From the NCBI GenBank assembly GCA_947381965.1, contig CANCXX010000028.1, positions 1-60,570 of the forward strand: a stretch of 60,570 nt of DNA, read 5' to 3'. The position numbers and the translations under genes were made by a program. The stretch comes from an uncultured bacterium. Lineage in GTDB: Bacteria > Bacillota > Clostridia > Lachnospirales > Lachnospiraceae. Shown here in pieces: positions 16,219 to 26,026 of the stretch (the stretch's first letter is position 1; each line of letters opens with the position of its first letter). The notes under the pieces are model-generated. The model was not told where the DNA came from, did no database searches, and saw only the letters and a list, made by a program, of their open reading frames with translations.

Positions 16219-17586
16219 TCATAAAAGGTCTATGGCCTCCCTCACATTCTTTACACCAATTATTCGGATTCCCTTAATTTCTTTTACGCTGTCCATGCAC
16301 ACGGAAGGAATAACACAGAGGGTAAATCCCAGCTTTTTTGCCTCCTGCACCCTTGCCTGTACCATGCTGACTCCCCGAACTTCACCGCTTAATCCCACTT
16401 CTCCCACAACAATCATTTTGCTGTCTATCACTTTGTTTTTAAAGCTTGAAACAATAGCCATTGCAATCCCTAAATCAGTTGCCGGCTCCTGTATACGGAT
16501 TCCTCCTGCGATATTTACATAGGCATCGCAGTTTCCAAGGGATAAACCCAGACGCTTTTCAAGTACCGCAATCAAAAGATTCACTCTGTTGAAATCGGTT
16601 CCTATAGTCTGGCGCCTTGGAATGCCAAAATTTGAATGACATACAAGCGCCTGTATTTCTATCAGCATGGGGCGTGTGCCTTCCAGCGAACAGACCACCA
16701 CGGAACCGCTTGCCTCTTCCGGTTTTCCGCTTAGCATAAACTCAGAAGGGTTAAAGACTTCTTTAAGCCCGGAGGAGGCCATCTCAAACACGCCAATTTC
16801 ATTGGTAGAGCCAAATCTGTTTTTTACCCCCCTAAGGATACGGTATGCCGCATATCTGTCTCCTTCAAAATAAAGCACAGTATCTACCATATGTTCCAGC
16901 ACACGGGGCCCTGCCACCGTTCCCTCTTTGGTTACATGTCCCACAATAAAAATTGCGGTATTCAGTCCTTTGGCCAGCTGCAAAAATACGCTGGTGGCTT
17001 CCCGTACCTGTGAAACGCTTCCCGGTGCGGAGGAAATGCTTTCATGATACATGGTCTGAATGGAATCGATTACCACTACATCCGGTTTGGTATGCCGGAT
17101 GGTTTCCTCTATTGTCTCAAGACTGGTTTCGCATAAAAGTTTCAGACAGGCGCCAAATTCTCCAATACGGTTGGCGCGGATTTTAATCTGCTTTAATGAT
17201 TCCTCCCCTGACACATACAACACCTGCCGCTTATCCTCCGAAAGGTTTCTGCACACCTGCAGCAGCAATGTAGACTTTCCAATCCCCGGATCCCCACCTA
17301 CAAGTGTAAGAGATCCTCTTACCAGCCCTCCCCCTAACACTCTGTCCAATTCCTGCATGTGCGTACTGATCCGGTCCTCTTCTTCCAGTGAAATCTCTGA
17401 AAGGGCAGCCGGCTTGTTCTTTTCACGGTCAGCTCCCCCATTGCTTTTTCCCTGGCTGCCGGCTGTTACTTTCTCTTCCACAAAAGTATTCCACTGCCGG
17501 CACCCAGGACACTGCCCCAGCCATTTAGGGGACTCATGCCCACAGTTCTGACAGAAAAACACTGTCGTATTTTTTCCTTTTGCCAT
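16219..17586 (-). CDS. radA: DNA repair protein RadA
   Basis: A 455-residue RecA-like ATPase that helps branch migration in recombinational repair. It has an N-terminal C4 zinc finger (CQNCGHESPKWLGQCPGC, residues about 11-28), Walker A GGDPGIGKSTL, Walker B VVIDSIQTM, the RadA signature KNRFGS and a C-terminal Lon-like domain (GGIRIQEPATDLGIAMAI). The start is taken at 17586 (MAKGKNTTVFF), the usual RadA N-terminus; GCGGGGG from the two-hairpin leader element lies 12 bases upstream, and frames further up read through that element. Next upstream gene is at 17740. Confidence 0.96.
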   Translation of the reverse strand: MAKGKNTTVFFCQNCGHESPKWLGQCPGCRQWNTFVEEKVTAGSQGKSNGGADREKNKPAALSEISLEEEDRISTHMQELDRVLGGGLVRGSLTLVGGDPGIGKSTLLLQVCRNLSEDKRQVLYVSGEESLKQIKIRANRIGEFGACLKLLCETSLETIEETIRHTKPDVVVIDSIQTMYHESISSAPGSVSQVREATSVFLQLAKGLNTAIFIVGHVTKEGTVAGPRVLEHMVDTVLYFEGDRYAAYRILRGVKNRFGSTNEIGVFEMASSGLKEVFNPSEFMLSGKPEEASGSVVVCSLEGTRPMLIEIQALVCHSNFGIPRRQTIGTDFNRVNLLIAVLEKRLGLSLGNCDAYVNIAGGIRIQEPATDLGIAMAIVSSFKNKVIDSKMIVVGEVGLSGEVRGVSMVQARVQEAKKLGFTLCVIPSVCMDSVKEIKGIRIIGVKNVREAIDLL

Positions 17587-17598
17587 TTTTATATCCAT

Positions 17599-17667
17599 CC
17601 CCCGCATACCGTAAGCTGTGCTTACGGCGCTGCACCAATAAAAAGTTTGGAAGTAAACTTCCAAACT
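17599..17667 (-). repeat. Two-hairpin 5' leader element, copy D
   Basis: mRNA sense: hairpin AGTTTGGAAG/CTTCCAAACT, linker TTATTGGTGCAG, hairpin CCGTAAGC/GCTTACGG, then TATGCGGGGG before radA. Both stems differ from copy A but keep pairing (compensatory changes). Confidence 0.75.
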
Positions 17668-17739
17668 AATCTGTTATTCTTTTCTATGGAACAGGAAACT
17701 GCTGCAAATATTACTTTGCAGCAGCCCCATGTAATCCCC

Positions 17740-18150
17740 CTATTTGGTTATTCTGACACTAACTTCCTGAGTCTCTGCAAGCTCTACACTAATATTCAGC
17801 TTTCCCCCAAGATTTGTCTTCATTTTACCGATGCTCTTATCATCTACGAATACCTCGTATTCGGTATCCTCATTCAGCTCCAGTGTTATCTGTGCATCTT
17901 CACTGCCTGATACCCGGAAGCTGATTTCCTCAGCGGTTTCCTTAAAATGGGCAACGCTTGTTCCGGGCACTGACCCATAAACAAACATTCCGTTTTTGGA
18001 TAACCGGGTCATGGTCTTGAAGGTTTTGACCTTATACAAGTCCCCACAGTGCTCAAAGTCTATTTTTTTTGCCTTTTCTTCAAGCACATGATTTCCAAAA
18101 CTGATTGTACCGTCTGCTTCTGAACGAAGTAATTCCTCAACAACAGCCAT
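17740..18150 (-). CDS. Conserved hypothetical protein of unknown function
   Basis: A 136-residue protein, no signal peptide or membrane segment. The N-terminal half (LRSEADGTISFGNHVLEEKAKK...LYKVKTFKTMTRLSKNG) and the beta-rich second half (EEISFRVSGSEDAQITLELNEDTEYEVFVDDKSIGKMKTN, in pieces) suggest an all-beta fold resembling carbohydrate- or ligand-binding modules. I believe similar proteins occur widely in Lachnospiraceae but I do not recognise a function. It lies between clpC and radA on the same strand, about 100 bases from clpC, with an own likely promoter (TATTATACT box near 18200). Confidence 0.7.
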   Translation of the reverse strand: MAVVEELLRSEADGTISFGNHVLEEKAKKIDFEHCGDLYKVKTFKTMTRLSKNGMFVYGSVPGTSVAHFKETAEEISFRVSGSEDAQITLELNEDTEYEVFVDDKSIGKMKTNLGGKLNISVELAETQEVSVRITK

Positions 18151-18251
18151 TTCTTATGTCCTCCTGCTACCATTTTGTTACTCTGCTGGTTAATGATAGT
18201 ATAATATATTTTGGCTCCGAAATCTATAGAAAATATAATAAGAAATTTATA

Positions 18252-20696
18252 TTATTTCACCTCAAAGCAGACCTGTTCTTTACGGTATCCTGCCGTTACG
18301 GTATCTCCTGTTTTTACCTTTCCTTCCAGTATTTCTTCTGCCAAACGATCCTCCACCACATTCTGCAAAGCCCGTTTCAGCGGCCGGGCGCCCATCTTAT
18401 CATCCGCATATTTGGTGACAATATGCTCCTTTAAGGCATTGCTTACTGACAGCTTAATCTGCATCTGCTCCCGGCATCTTTTCGATAGATTCTCACAAAG
18501 CAGATTAATGATATCGTGCATTTCCCTGGAGCCTAATTGCTGGAATACCATGATTTCATCAATACGGTTGATAAACTCCGGTTTAAACAGTTTCTTTACC
18601 TCTTCCATCACGCCTGCTTTCATCTTTTCATAATCCTGCTCCTTTGAGGTTTCCATGGAAAATCCCAGATTCTTTGGCGCCACAATCCTCTGGGCGCCGG
18701 CATTAGAGGTCATTATCAGTATGGTATTTTTAAAGCTCACTTTCCGCCCCTTGGAATCAGTAATATGACCGTCATCAAGCACCTGCAAAAGCACATTGAA
18801 CACATCCGGATGGGCCTTTTCAATTTCATCAAAAAGAACCACCGAATAAGGATTCTTTCTGATTTTCTCACTTAACTGTCCCCCCTCTTCAAATCCTACA
18901 TATCCGGGAGGTGAACCAATCATCTTGGATACAGAGTGACCCTCCATATATTCAGACATATCCACACGTATTAACGCGTTTTCCGTGCCAAACATAGCTT
19001 CCGCCAACGCTTTGCTAAGCTCTGTTTTTCCCACGCCGGTGGGACCAAGGAAAAGAAAGGAACCTATAGGCCTGTGGGGGTCCTGCAATCCCACCCGTCC
19101 TCTTCTTATGGCTTTTGACACAGCTGTGACAGCTGCTTCCTGTCCAATCACACGTTTATGCAGTATTTTCTCTAACTTTAACAGACGTTCACTTTCTTTT
19201 TCTGTAAGTTTCTTTACCGGCACCTTTGTCCAGGAGGCTACTACTTCCGCAATTTCATTTTCTCCCACAGTAAAACTGTTCTCTATCTGACTTTTACGGT
19301 TTTTCTCTCTTGCCCTGTCATATTTTTTAATTAATTTTTCCTGCTCACTTCTGATTTGCGCTGCCTGTTCCAAGTCCTGGCTTTTCAGGCATTCTTCCAC
19401 TTCCTCATCCATCTTTGAAATCTGTTGCAGCATTTCCTTTAAATTTGCAGGTGTGTGCATGTTTTTCAGCCGCACCGCCGCCGCTGCCTCGTCAATTAAA
19501 TCAATGGCTTTATCAGGCAGATTCCTGTCATTAATGTAGCGTTCCGACAACTGGACCGCTGCAGTAATCGCTTCCTGGGTGATTGTTACCTTATGATGCT
19601 CCTCATACTTGGCGGCAACGCCCTTCAGGATTTCCACCGCCTCCTCTATGGTAGGCTCCTCCACATAAACAGACTGGAAACGCCGTTCCAAGGCCGCATC
19701 CCTTTCCACATATTTGTGATATTCCGCCACAGTCGTCGCACCAATCAGCTGCAGTTCCCCTCTTGCAAGGGACGGCTTTAAAATATTGGAGGCGTCAATG
19801 GCTCCCTCTGCGCCCCCTGCACCAATAATGGTGTGCATTTCATCCAAAAAAAGAATTACGTTTCCGTCTTCCTGCACTTCCCGGATTACTTTTTTAATTC
19901 TCTCTTCAAACTCTCCACGATATTTGGAGCCTGCTACCATTCCTGATAAATCCAGCGTAAGAAGTCTTTTGTTCTGGACTGTAAAGGGTACTTCCCCTGA
20001 CACAATCCGAAGAGCAAGACCTTCCACCACAGCGGTTTTCCCTACTCCGGGCTCCCCAATCAGACAGGGATTATTTTTGGTTCTGCGGCTTAATATTTCT
20101 ATCACCCGCTTAATTTCATTTTCCCTGCCAATCACCGGGTCTAATCTGCCTGATGCTGCAAGGGCCGTTAAATCCCTGCTGTACTGCTCAAGCGCAGAAG
20201 TCTGTCTGCCTTTCCGGTTTTGCTTTTTACCCAAGTCTTCTTTATAAAGACTTCCATCCTCCCCCATGGCAATCAAAGTGTCCGCATAAATCCTTTGAAC
20301 AGACATTCCAATGGTATTTAAAAGCCTTACAGCAACATTTTCACCCTCCTTTAGCAATGCAAGAAGAATGTGCTCTGTTCCGGTTGCCTCCGCGCCAAAG
20401 CGGTCTGCCTGTCTGTGAGCTTCATCCAGCACCTTTCGAGCCCTTGGGGAATATCCTTCTTTCTCCTTTACGGCAACTGCCGCCTCCGGCATAATCAGCT
20501 CCCGTATCATGTCCATGATTTTTTCTTCATCAGCGCCGTTTCCCTTAAGGACTTTAGCGGCCACTCCCGTATTTTCCTTTAGCAAACCTACAAGAATATG
20601 CTCTGTTCCCACATAACCTGTCCGCATTCTTGATGCTGTTTTCTCTGCAAGTGACAATGCTGTTTTTGCTTTGTCTGTAAAACCACCTGGCTGCAT
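18252..20696 (-). CDS. clpC: ATP-dependent Clp protease ATP-binding subunit ClpC
   Basis: An 814-residue AAA+ unfoldase that feeds ClpP. It has two N-terminal Clp-N repeats (FTDKAKTALSLAEKTA, YSPRARKVLDEAHRQA), AAA-1 with Walker A GEPGVGKTAV, a middle coiled coil with a UVR-like stretch (about 420-460), and AAA-2 with Walker A GPTGVGKTEL and sensor text GSPPGYVGFEEGGQL. The ATG at 20696 is chosen: GGAGG lies eight bases upstream, inside the end of the GntR gene; the frame further up overlaps that gene. It is one base after the gntR stop, so the two are co-transcribed. The usual ctsR-mcsA-mcsB partners are absent. Confidence 0.95.
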   Translation of the reverse strand: MQPGGFTDKAKTALSLAEKTASRMRTGYVGTEHILVGLLKENTGVAAKVLKGNGADEEKIMDMIRELIMPEAAVAVKEKEGYSPRARKVLDEAHRQADRFGAEATGTEHILLALLKEGENVAVRLLNTIGMSVQRIYADTLIAMGEDGSLYKEDLGKKQNRKGRQTSALEQYSRDLTALAASGRLDPVIGRENEIKRVIEILSRRTKNNPCLIGEPGVGKTAVVEGLALRIVSGEVPFTVQNKRLLTLDLSGMVAGSKYRGEFEERIKKVIREVQEDGNVILFLDEMHTIIGAGGAEGAIDASNILKPSLARGELQLIGATTVAEYHKYVERDAALERRFQSVYVEEPTIEEAVEILKGVAAKYEEHHKVTITQEAITAAVQLSERYINDRNLPDKAIDLIDEAAAAVRLKNMHTPANLKEMLQQISKMDEEVEECLKSQDLEQAAQIRSEQEKLIKKYDRAREKNRKSQIENSFTVGENEIAEVVASWTKVPVKKLTEKESERLLKLEKILHKRVIGQEAAVTAVSKAIRRGRVGLQDPHRPIGSFLFLGPTGVGKTELSKALAEAMFGTENALIRVDMSEYMEGHSVSKMIGSPPGYVGFEEGGQLSEKIRKNPYSVVLFDEIEKAHPDVFNVLLQVLDDGHITDSKGRKVSFKNTILIMTSNAGAQRIVAPKNLGFSMETSKEQDYEKMKAGVMEEVKKLFKPEFINRIDEIMVFQQLGSREMHDIINLLCENLSKRCREQMQIKLSVSNALKEHIVTKYADDKMGARPLKRALQNVVEDRLAEEILEGKVKTGDTVTAGYRKEQVCFEVK

Positions 20697-20697
20697 G

Positions 20698-21072
20698 TTA
20701 GGCTCCTCCAAATTCTTCATATATTTCATCAATCATTCTATGGGCTTCCTCGCGGGAAACCCCTTTACATATACCTTTTGCAAGAATGACTCTTAAGTCC
20801 CCATCCATCTCTTCCATTGCCCTTAGTTTATCCACATTCAGTGCAATTACCGCACCCTTTCTTCTGTCCACTTTTACAAAGCCTTCCTGTTTTAATACCG
20901 TGTAAGCTTTATTTACCGTGTGCATATTGATGCCAATGTCGTCCGCCAGCTGCCGCACAGAAGGAAGCGTGTCTCCTTCCTGAATTTTCGCAGTGGCAAT
21001 ACCAAGGATAATTTGATTGCGAAGCTGCTGGTAAAGCGCCTCCCCACTGTTAAAATCTATTTCAATAATCAT
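20698..21072 (-). CDS. GntR-family regulator (YtrA type)
   Basis: A 124-residue regulator with a winged helix-turn-helix (YQQLRNQIILGIATAKIQEGDTLPSVRQLADDIGINMHTVNKAYTVLKQEGFV, given by parts: EGDTLPSVRQLA, INMHTVNKAYTVL) and only a short C-terminal helical tail, which marks the YtrA subfamily. These usually control a neighbouring ABC or stress operon. I start at ATG 21072 because GGAAAGGA is eight bases upstream; a longer frame exists but lacks a site. It directly precedes clpC with one base between, taking the place CtsR occupies in other Firmicutes, so it may regulate clpC. Confidence 0.88.
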   Translation of the reverse strand: MIIEIDFNSGEALYQQLRNQIILGIATAKIQEGDTLPSVRQLADDIGINMHTVNKAYTVLKQEGFVKVDRRKGAVIALNVDKLRAMEEMDGDLRVILAKGICKGVSREEAHRMIDEIYEEFGGA

Positions 21073-21213
21073 GTGTGCATCCTTTCCTTCCACATAATTC
21101 AAACCAGCACAAAAGTTTATGACTTTACGAAAGTTCCTTAAAGCATGCTTGGAAAACACTTACGTACTCTTTACGAAAAGTATTTCTCAGACACGCCCCA
21201 GGAACTCTCAGGT

Positions 21214-22584
21214 TTACAAATCTTTATCATCCATATTTAAAAATTCAAACTCAAATTCATCATCTTCCACCAGGAAATTCTGTGGTTTTCTGGATGCCGT
21301 TTTTTTGACAGGTTCCTTTTTTTCCGCAGCATGAAGTTCTTTTTCTCCCTTGGGTCTGGACTGCGCGGATTTTTCCTGACTTCTTACAGGTCTTTCCTGT
21401 CCCTGGGCAGAAGCGCTCTTTTTCTTTTTCACCGCAACAGGCTCTTCCTCTTCTTCATCCTCTACCCGTCTTCTGGTCTTTTTCCTTACAGGCGCCGGTT
21501 CCTCCTCCTCATCTTCCTCTTCTTCATCCTCATAATCATCATAGTAAAGCTCTCTGATTTTAAATAAGAGAATGGTCAGAACAATAAACAATATAACAAT
21601 CACCACAGCCAGCACAATAATGATAATCTTGCCTTTATCTATCTGGTCCTGAAGCTTCTGACTGTTCTCATTTGCCACATTCACCACATTGAGAAGTTCT
21701 CCAAGCTTCTGTCTGTTGCTGTTAATATTGTCATAAAGATAATATTCAAATTCCCCTGCTTCGTTTTGGGCATATACTATTTCATAGTCGTTATGCTCCT
21801 CTGCAGGCGCAGGCTGCTGTTCTCCGCCTTCCGGAGCGCCGCCTTCTCCTCCGCCTTCCGGATTTTCTCCGCCTTCCGGGTTCTCTCCTTCTCCCCCGCC
21901 TTCCGGATTCTCGCCGCCTTCCGGACTGGTATTTTCTCCGCCGCCTTCGCCTGTAGCAGCTCCAAGCACTACCAGGTCGGACCTTACGTACCCTTCCACT
22001 GTCTTATTATTATAGTTACAGGTTATCTGGTACCATTTGTTTCCGGAATTATCATTTGCCTCTCCAATTAAGGTAATTGCTGTTCCGCTGGGAAGAGATG
22101 CCACCGTATCATGTTTGGTGGAAGCCCCGGAGCGCACTCTTGCGTTATTGCCGGATTTAACAGTGGCCTGCTGCTCTCCTATGGCGGTAGGCACTGTATC
22201 TGCCGGTTTGCTTCCGCCGCCTCCGGACGAATTGTTAGAGGCTGTCTGCCCGGAGGTTTCACTTATAGGAATATTGGCGCTGGTTTCCACCAAATCTCCC
22301 CTGATATAGCCATAGCCTCCGCCAGATACGGCAACTTTATACCAGACGGTGCCTCCGCTGTCCTTAGCCGCCCCTAAAATATCAATTACTTTTCCCTTCA
22401 CAGTGCTGCCTACCACCTCGCTGTCCGTGCTTGCCTGTGCACGGATTTTGGCAGTTTCAGCAATCACTTTTCCTTCTGCGGCAAAACAAGAGATTGCGGC
22501 CATGCAAAACACGCCGGCTGCCATCACCATGCCTGCCAGTCCCTTTTTCCAACTGCTAAACTTTTTCACAATGTTTTTCCTCAT
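21214..22584 (-). CDS. Secreted/membrane SH3b-domain protein
   Basis: A 456-residue protein: signal peptide (residues about 1-36, ending ISCFAAEG), two bacterial SH3 domains (about 37-100 and 140-205; each with IRAQAST/VRSGAST and a WYK/WYQ motif), a low-complexity Gly/Glu/Pro/Asn region built from repeats of ENPEGG (about 210-265), one membrane segment (about 318-342, IIIIVLAVVIVILFIV) and a very acidic then basic cytoplasmic tail. SH3b domains bind wall peptides, so it probably links wall sensing to the cytoplasm. The upstream zinc-finger gene overlaps it by four bases. Confidence 0.85.
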   Translation of the reverse strand: MRKNIVKKFSSWKKGLAGMVMAAGVFCMAAISCFAAEGKVIAETAKIRAQASTDSEVVGSTVKGKVIDILGAAKDSGGTVWYKVAVSGGGYGYIRGDLVETSANIPISETSGQTASNNSSGGGGSKPADTVPTAIGEQQATVKSGNNARVRSGASTKHDTVASLPSGTAITLIGEANDNSGNKWYQITCNYNNKTVEGYVRSDLVVLGAATGEGGGENTSPEGGENPEGGGEGENPEGGENPEGGGEGGAPEGGEQQPAPAEEHNDYEIVYAQNEAGEFEYYLYDNINSNRQKLGELLNVVNVANENSQKLQDQIDKGKIIIIVLAVVIVILFIVLTILLFKIRELYYDDYEDEEEEDEEEEPAPVRKKTRRRVEDEEEEEPVAVKKKKSASAQGQERPVRSQEKSAQSRPKGEKELHAAEKKEPVKKTASRKPQNFLVEDDEFEFEFLNMDDKDL

Positions 22585-23039
22585 CTTTCTCTCTTATAAC
22601 GTTTGCTTCCCTTATCTCCCATTTCAAGTTCATAACCGCTAAGACCCTGCTGTCTTTCTTTCCTGGCCTGTTCTTCTACCTTTCTGTGATATGCCTCCTC
22701 GCACTTATGGCACATACGTCCGCTCTTGATCTCTATTCCACAGCTTTCACAGCGGAGGAATCCTCCTCTGCTTTCAATCACTTCAAAACGGTTTTCCTTT
22801 ATCATTTCCCGGATGGATTTATGCGAAACGTCCGTTGCACTGGATATCTCAGCAACATTGGCTCCCCTGTGATGTTCCAGATAGTTGCGCACTTTTCCGT
22901 AATCATCATATTCCACTCCGCCGCATTCCTCGCACTGGTATTCTCCAATCCCGCGATACACCAGAATCCCACTGCACTTCTGGCATATGGTCGGTCTTGC
23001 TAAATCCCTTGAGAACATATTCCGCATTTTCTCAGCCAT
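22581..23039 (-). CDS. Zinc-ribbon/helix-turn-helix protein (YvyF-like)
   Basis: A 152-residue cytoplasmic protein. An N-terminal zinc ribbon (CQKCSG...CEECGG, residues about 18-40), a helix-turn-helix segment (VAEISSATDVSHKSIREMIKE) and a second CxxC pair set (CESCGIEIKSGRMCHKC) match the layout of YvyF-like regulators found in flagellar operons. No flagellar gene is in the window. The start MAEKMRN (ATG 23039) follows AAGGTGG by eight bases. It overlaps the SH3b gene by four bases and follows purD by 14 bases, so all may be read together. Confidence 0.72.
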   Translation of the reverse strand: MAEKMRNMFSRDLARPTICQKCSGILVYRGIGEYQCEECGGVEYDDYGKVRNYLEHHRGANVAEISSATDVSHKSIREMIKENRFEVIESRGGFLRCESCGIEIKSGRMCHKCEEAYHRKVEEQARKERQQGLSGYELEMGDKGSKRYKRER

Positions 23040-23053
23040 GTCTAACACCACCT

Positions 23054-24325
23054 TTATATTTCGTCAATTGCTTTTCCAATATCATGGCGCATATACTTAT
23101 TCTCAAAAGTCACCCATTCCGCCGCTTCATAGGCATGTTTTCTTGCTTCCTTTAAATCTTTTCCTTTGGCAGTGACTCCAAGAACTCTTCCGCCGTTTGT
23201 CACAATGCCCTTTTCCGTCATTTTCGTTCCGGCATGGAAACAAAAATAAGAGTCCTGTCCCTCAAACTTCTCAAGCCCGTTGATTACAAATCCCTTTTCG
23301 TATTTTACCGGATAACCTTTTGATGCTAACACCACGCATACGGCCGCATTGTCCTCAAACTGAAGGTCAATCTCATCAAGCCTTCCGTCTATACACGCTT
23401 CCATCACTTCAATGATATCATTTTTCATTCTCGGAAGTACCACCTGGGCTTCCGGGTCGCCAAATCTGGCATTATACTCAAGAACTCTTGGTCCCTTATC
23501 TGTGAGCATAAGTCCAAAGAAAATAATTCCTTTAAACTCCCTGCCCTCTGCTGCCATAGCATCTACCGTTGCCTGATAAATGTATTTCTTACAAAATTCA
23601 TCCACTTCCTTCGTATAAAAGGGGCTGGGTGAAAATGTACCCATACCGCCTGTATTTAAACCCATATCCCCGTCTTCTGCCCGTTTATGGTCCTGTGCGG
23701 AAGTCATGGTCTTTATGGTTCTGCCATCCACATAAGATAAAACAGATACTTCCCTGCCAGTCAAAAACTCCTCAATTACAAGGCGGCTTCCGGCGTCGCC
23801 AAACTGCTTATCCTGCATAATGGTTTTAACCCCGTCTTTTGCCTCCTTAAGGTCCTCACAGATAAGTACGCCTTTTCCAAGGGCCAGTCCGTCCGCCTTA
23901 AGCACAATGGGAAACTCAACCCTTTCTAGATAATTTATAGCATCCTCCGCACAGTCAAAAGTCTCATAGCTGGCTGTGGGAATATGATATTTTTTCATAA
24001 GGTTCTTGGAAAAAGCCTTACTTCCTTCTAATATTGCCGCATTTTTTCTTGGCCCAAAGACACGCAGTCCTTCCTTTTCCAATTCATCCACAAGACCTCC
24101 CACCAGCGGATCATCCATTCCTACAATAGTAAGGTCTATTTCTTTTTCTTTCGCAAATGCCCTTATCTTATCAAACTCCATCGGGCCAATAGGCACACAT
24201 TCCGCAATCTGCCCAATCCCCGCATTTCCGGGCGCGCAATAAATTTTGCTGACTTTTTTGCTTTTTGCAGCACTTGCGGCAATGGCATGTTCTCTGCCGC
24301 CGCTTCCAACAATCAGTATTTTCAA
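23054..24325 (-). CDS. purD: Phosphoribosylamine-glycine ligase
   Basis: A 423-residue ATP-grasp enzyme making glycinamide ribonucleotide, step 2 of de novo purine synthesis. N-terminal [16 protein letters not shown]-grasp body with FPIVLKADGLALGKGV, and TGGMGTFSPSPF are intact. The start is a TTG (24325) overlapping the purN stop in TTGA, with GGAAAGGGGAAAG upstream. Last of the purE-purM-purN-purD run. Confidence 0.96.
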   Translation of the reverse strand: MKILIVGSGGREHAIAASAAKSKKVSKIYCAPGNAGIGQIAECVPIGPMEFDKIRAFAKEKEIDLTIVGMDDPLVGGLVDELEKEGLRVFGPRKNAAILEGSKAFSKNLMKKYHIPTASYETFDCAEDAINYLERVEFPIVLKADGLALGKGVLICEDLKEAKDGVKTIMQDKQFGDAGSRLVIEEFLTGREVSVLSYVDGRTIKTMTSAQDHKRAEDGDMGLNTGGMGTFSPSPFYTKEVDEFCKKYIYQATVDAMAAEGREFKGIIFFGLMLTDKGPRVLEYNARFGDPEAQVVLPRMKNDIIEVMEACIDGRLDEIDLQFEDNAAVCVVLASKGYPVKYEKGFVINGLEKFEGQDSYFCFHAGTKMTEKGIVTNGGRVLGVTAKGKDLKEARKHAYEAAEWVTFENKYMRHDIGKAIDEI

Positions 24326-24933
24326 TTTTCTTTCCCCTTTCCCGCTTTTCGCAGGGCAATCTCATTAATTGCCTTTGGCAGTATAATCCATTCCGCCTCT
24401 TCCATCACTCTGCGCTGGAGGCTTTCCGGTGTATCATCCCTTTGGACTTCCACCGCCTTCTGGCAGATTATTTCCCCTGTGTCTGTTCCTTCGTCCACAA
24501 AATGAACCGTGGCTCCGGTTATTTTAACGCCCCTTGCAAGGGCTTCTCTATGTACCTTAAGCCCATAGTACCCTTTCCCACAAAAAGAAGGAATCAGGGA
24601 TGGATGAATGTTTATAATCCGTTTCCTGTATTTTTTTACCAAATCTTCCGGCAAAATCACAAGAAAGCCGGCAAGAACTATCAAATCAGGAGCAAGCTCG
24701 TCTATTTTCTCTAAAAAGGCCCGGTTAAACGCTTCCCGGCTTTCAAATTTCCTGGGTGAGATACAAAAAGCCGCAACACCAGCGCTTTCCGCCCGCTTTA
24801 GCGCATAAGCGCTCTCATTATTGCTGATAACACCTATTATTTGTGTGTTTTTGATGATTTGCTTTTCTATACCATCAATGATCGCCTGGAGATTGGTTCC
24901 CCCGCCGGAAACACATACTACAATGTTCAGCAT
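24322..24933 (-). CDS. purN: Phosphoribosylglycinamide formyltransferase
   Basis: A 203-residue 10-formyl-THF-dependent enzyme, step 3 of purine synthesis. N-terminal [14 protein letters not shown], the active-site HPSLIPSF with conserved Asn/His (IINIHPS) and [11 protein letters not shown] are present. Its ATG overlaps the purM stop by seven bases (ATGCTGA) and its stop overlaps purD, indicating tight translational coupling. Confidence 0.96.
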   Translation of the reverse strand: MLNIVVCVSGGGTNLQAIIDGIEKQIIKNTQIIGVISNNESAYALKRAESAGVAAFCISPRKFESREAFNRAFLEKIDELAPDLIVLAGFLVILPEDLVKKYRKRIINIHPSLIPSFCGKGYYGLKVHREALARGVKITGATVHFVDEGTDTGEIICQKAVEVQRDDTPESLQRRVMEEAEWIILPKAINEIALRKAGKGKEN

Positions 24934-25952
24934 ATTTCCACTCCCTTTTCCCCAGCTTCCATTCTTCCTATTATAAACGCATTCTCTCCTGCCGCCTTTA
25001 AAGCTTCTATTGCCTTATCCCCATCGGAAGGCGCAAGGGCAAGGGTCATGCCAATGCCCATATTGTAGGTATTATACATCATCTTTTCGTCAAGATTTCC
25101 CTTTTCCTGCATCAGCCTGAAAACAGCAGGCAGCTGGTAGCTGCTTTTTTCCACCACTGCCCGGATTCCTTCTGGCAGCATTCTGGGGATATTTTCATAA
25201 AATCCGCCTCCGGTAATGTGACTGCAACCCTTAATTGTAACGCCCGCTTCCTTCACACTCTTTAACGCCTTTACATAGATTTTGGTAGGTGTAAGCAACG
25301 CTTCTCCCAGTGTGCATCCAAGGGCATCATAATAGGTCCCAAGACCTTCCTTGGTCATATCAAAAATCTTTCTTACAAGAGAAAACCCATTGCTGTGAAC
25401 GCCAGAAGATCCGATCCCTAAAAGCACATCCCCGGATTTGATGTTTTCCCCCGTAATCAAATCCTTTTCATCTACCACCCCTACGGCAAAGCCTGCCAAA
25501 TCGTATTCATCTTCCGGATAAAAGCCAGGCATCTCAGCAGTTTCCCCGCCAATCAGGGCAGCCCCTGCCTGACGGCATCCCTCTGCAACCCCCTTTACAA
25601 TTGAAGCAATCTTGTCTGGATAATTTTTGCCGCAGGCAATATAGTCAAGGAAAAACAGCGGTTCTCCGCCTGCACAGGCAATGTCGTTGACGCACATGGC
25701 CACACAGTCAATTCCCACCGTATCATGCTTATCCATAAGGAATGCAAGCTTCAGCTTCGTTCCCACACCATCGGTTCCTGAAACCAGCGTGGGCTTTTCC
25801 ATATTCTTTATTGCAGAAAGGGAAAAAGCTCCTGAAAAACCTCCAAGTCCTCCCAGCACTTCCGGCCGCGCAGTTTCCTTAACATATTTCTTAATCAGCT
25901 CCACACTGCGATAGCCTGCTTCAATGTCTACTCCGGCTTTCTTATAGTCCAT
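24927..25952 (-). CDS. purM: Phosphoribosylformylglycinamidine cyclo-ligase
   Basis: A 341-residue AIR synthetase, step 5 of purine synthesis. Landmarks: [43 protein letters not shown] and [15 protein letters not shown], with length normal for the family. Located between purE (74 bases upstream) and purN (overlap). Confidence 0.97.
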   Translation of the reverse strand: MDYKKAGVDIEAGYRSVELIKKYVKETARPEVLGGLGGFSGAFSLSAIKNMEKPTLVSGTDGVGTKLKLAFLMDKHDTVGIDCVAMCVNDIACAGGEPLFFLDYIACGKNYPDKIASIVKGVAEGCRQAGAALIGGETAEMPGFYPEDEYDLAGFAVGVVDEKDLITGENIKSGDVLLGIGSSGVHSNGFSLVRKIFDMTKEGLGTYYDALGCTLGEALLTPTKIYVKALKSVKEAGVTIKGCSHITGGGFYENIPRMLPEGIRAVVEKSSYQLPAVFRLMQEKGNLDEKMMYNTYNMGIGMTLALAPSDGDKAIEALKAAGENAFIIGRMEAGEKGVEIC

Positions 25953-26026
25953 TTTTCCACCCGTACCTTTCCCATTTTAAATAATCGGCCATAAATGTCT
26001 TCTGACTTTCTGCCTGATATTATGCT

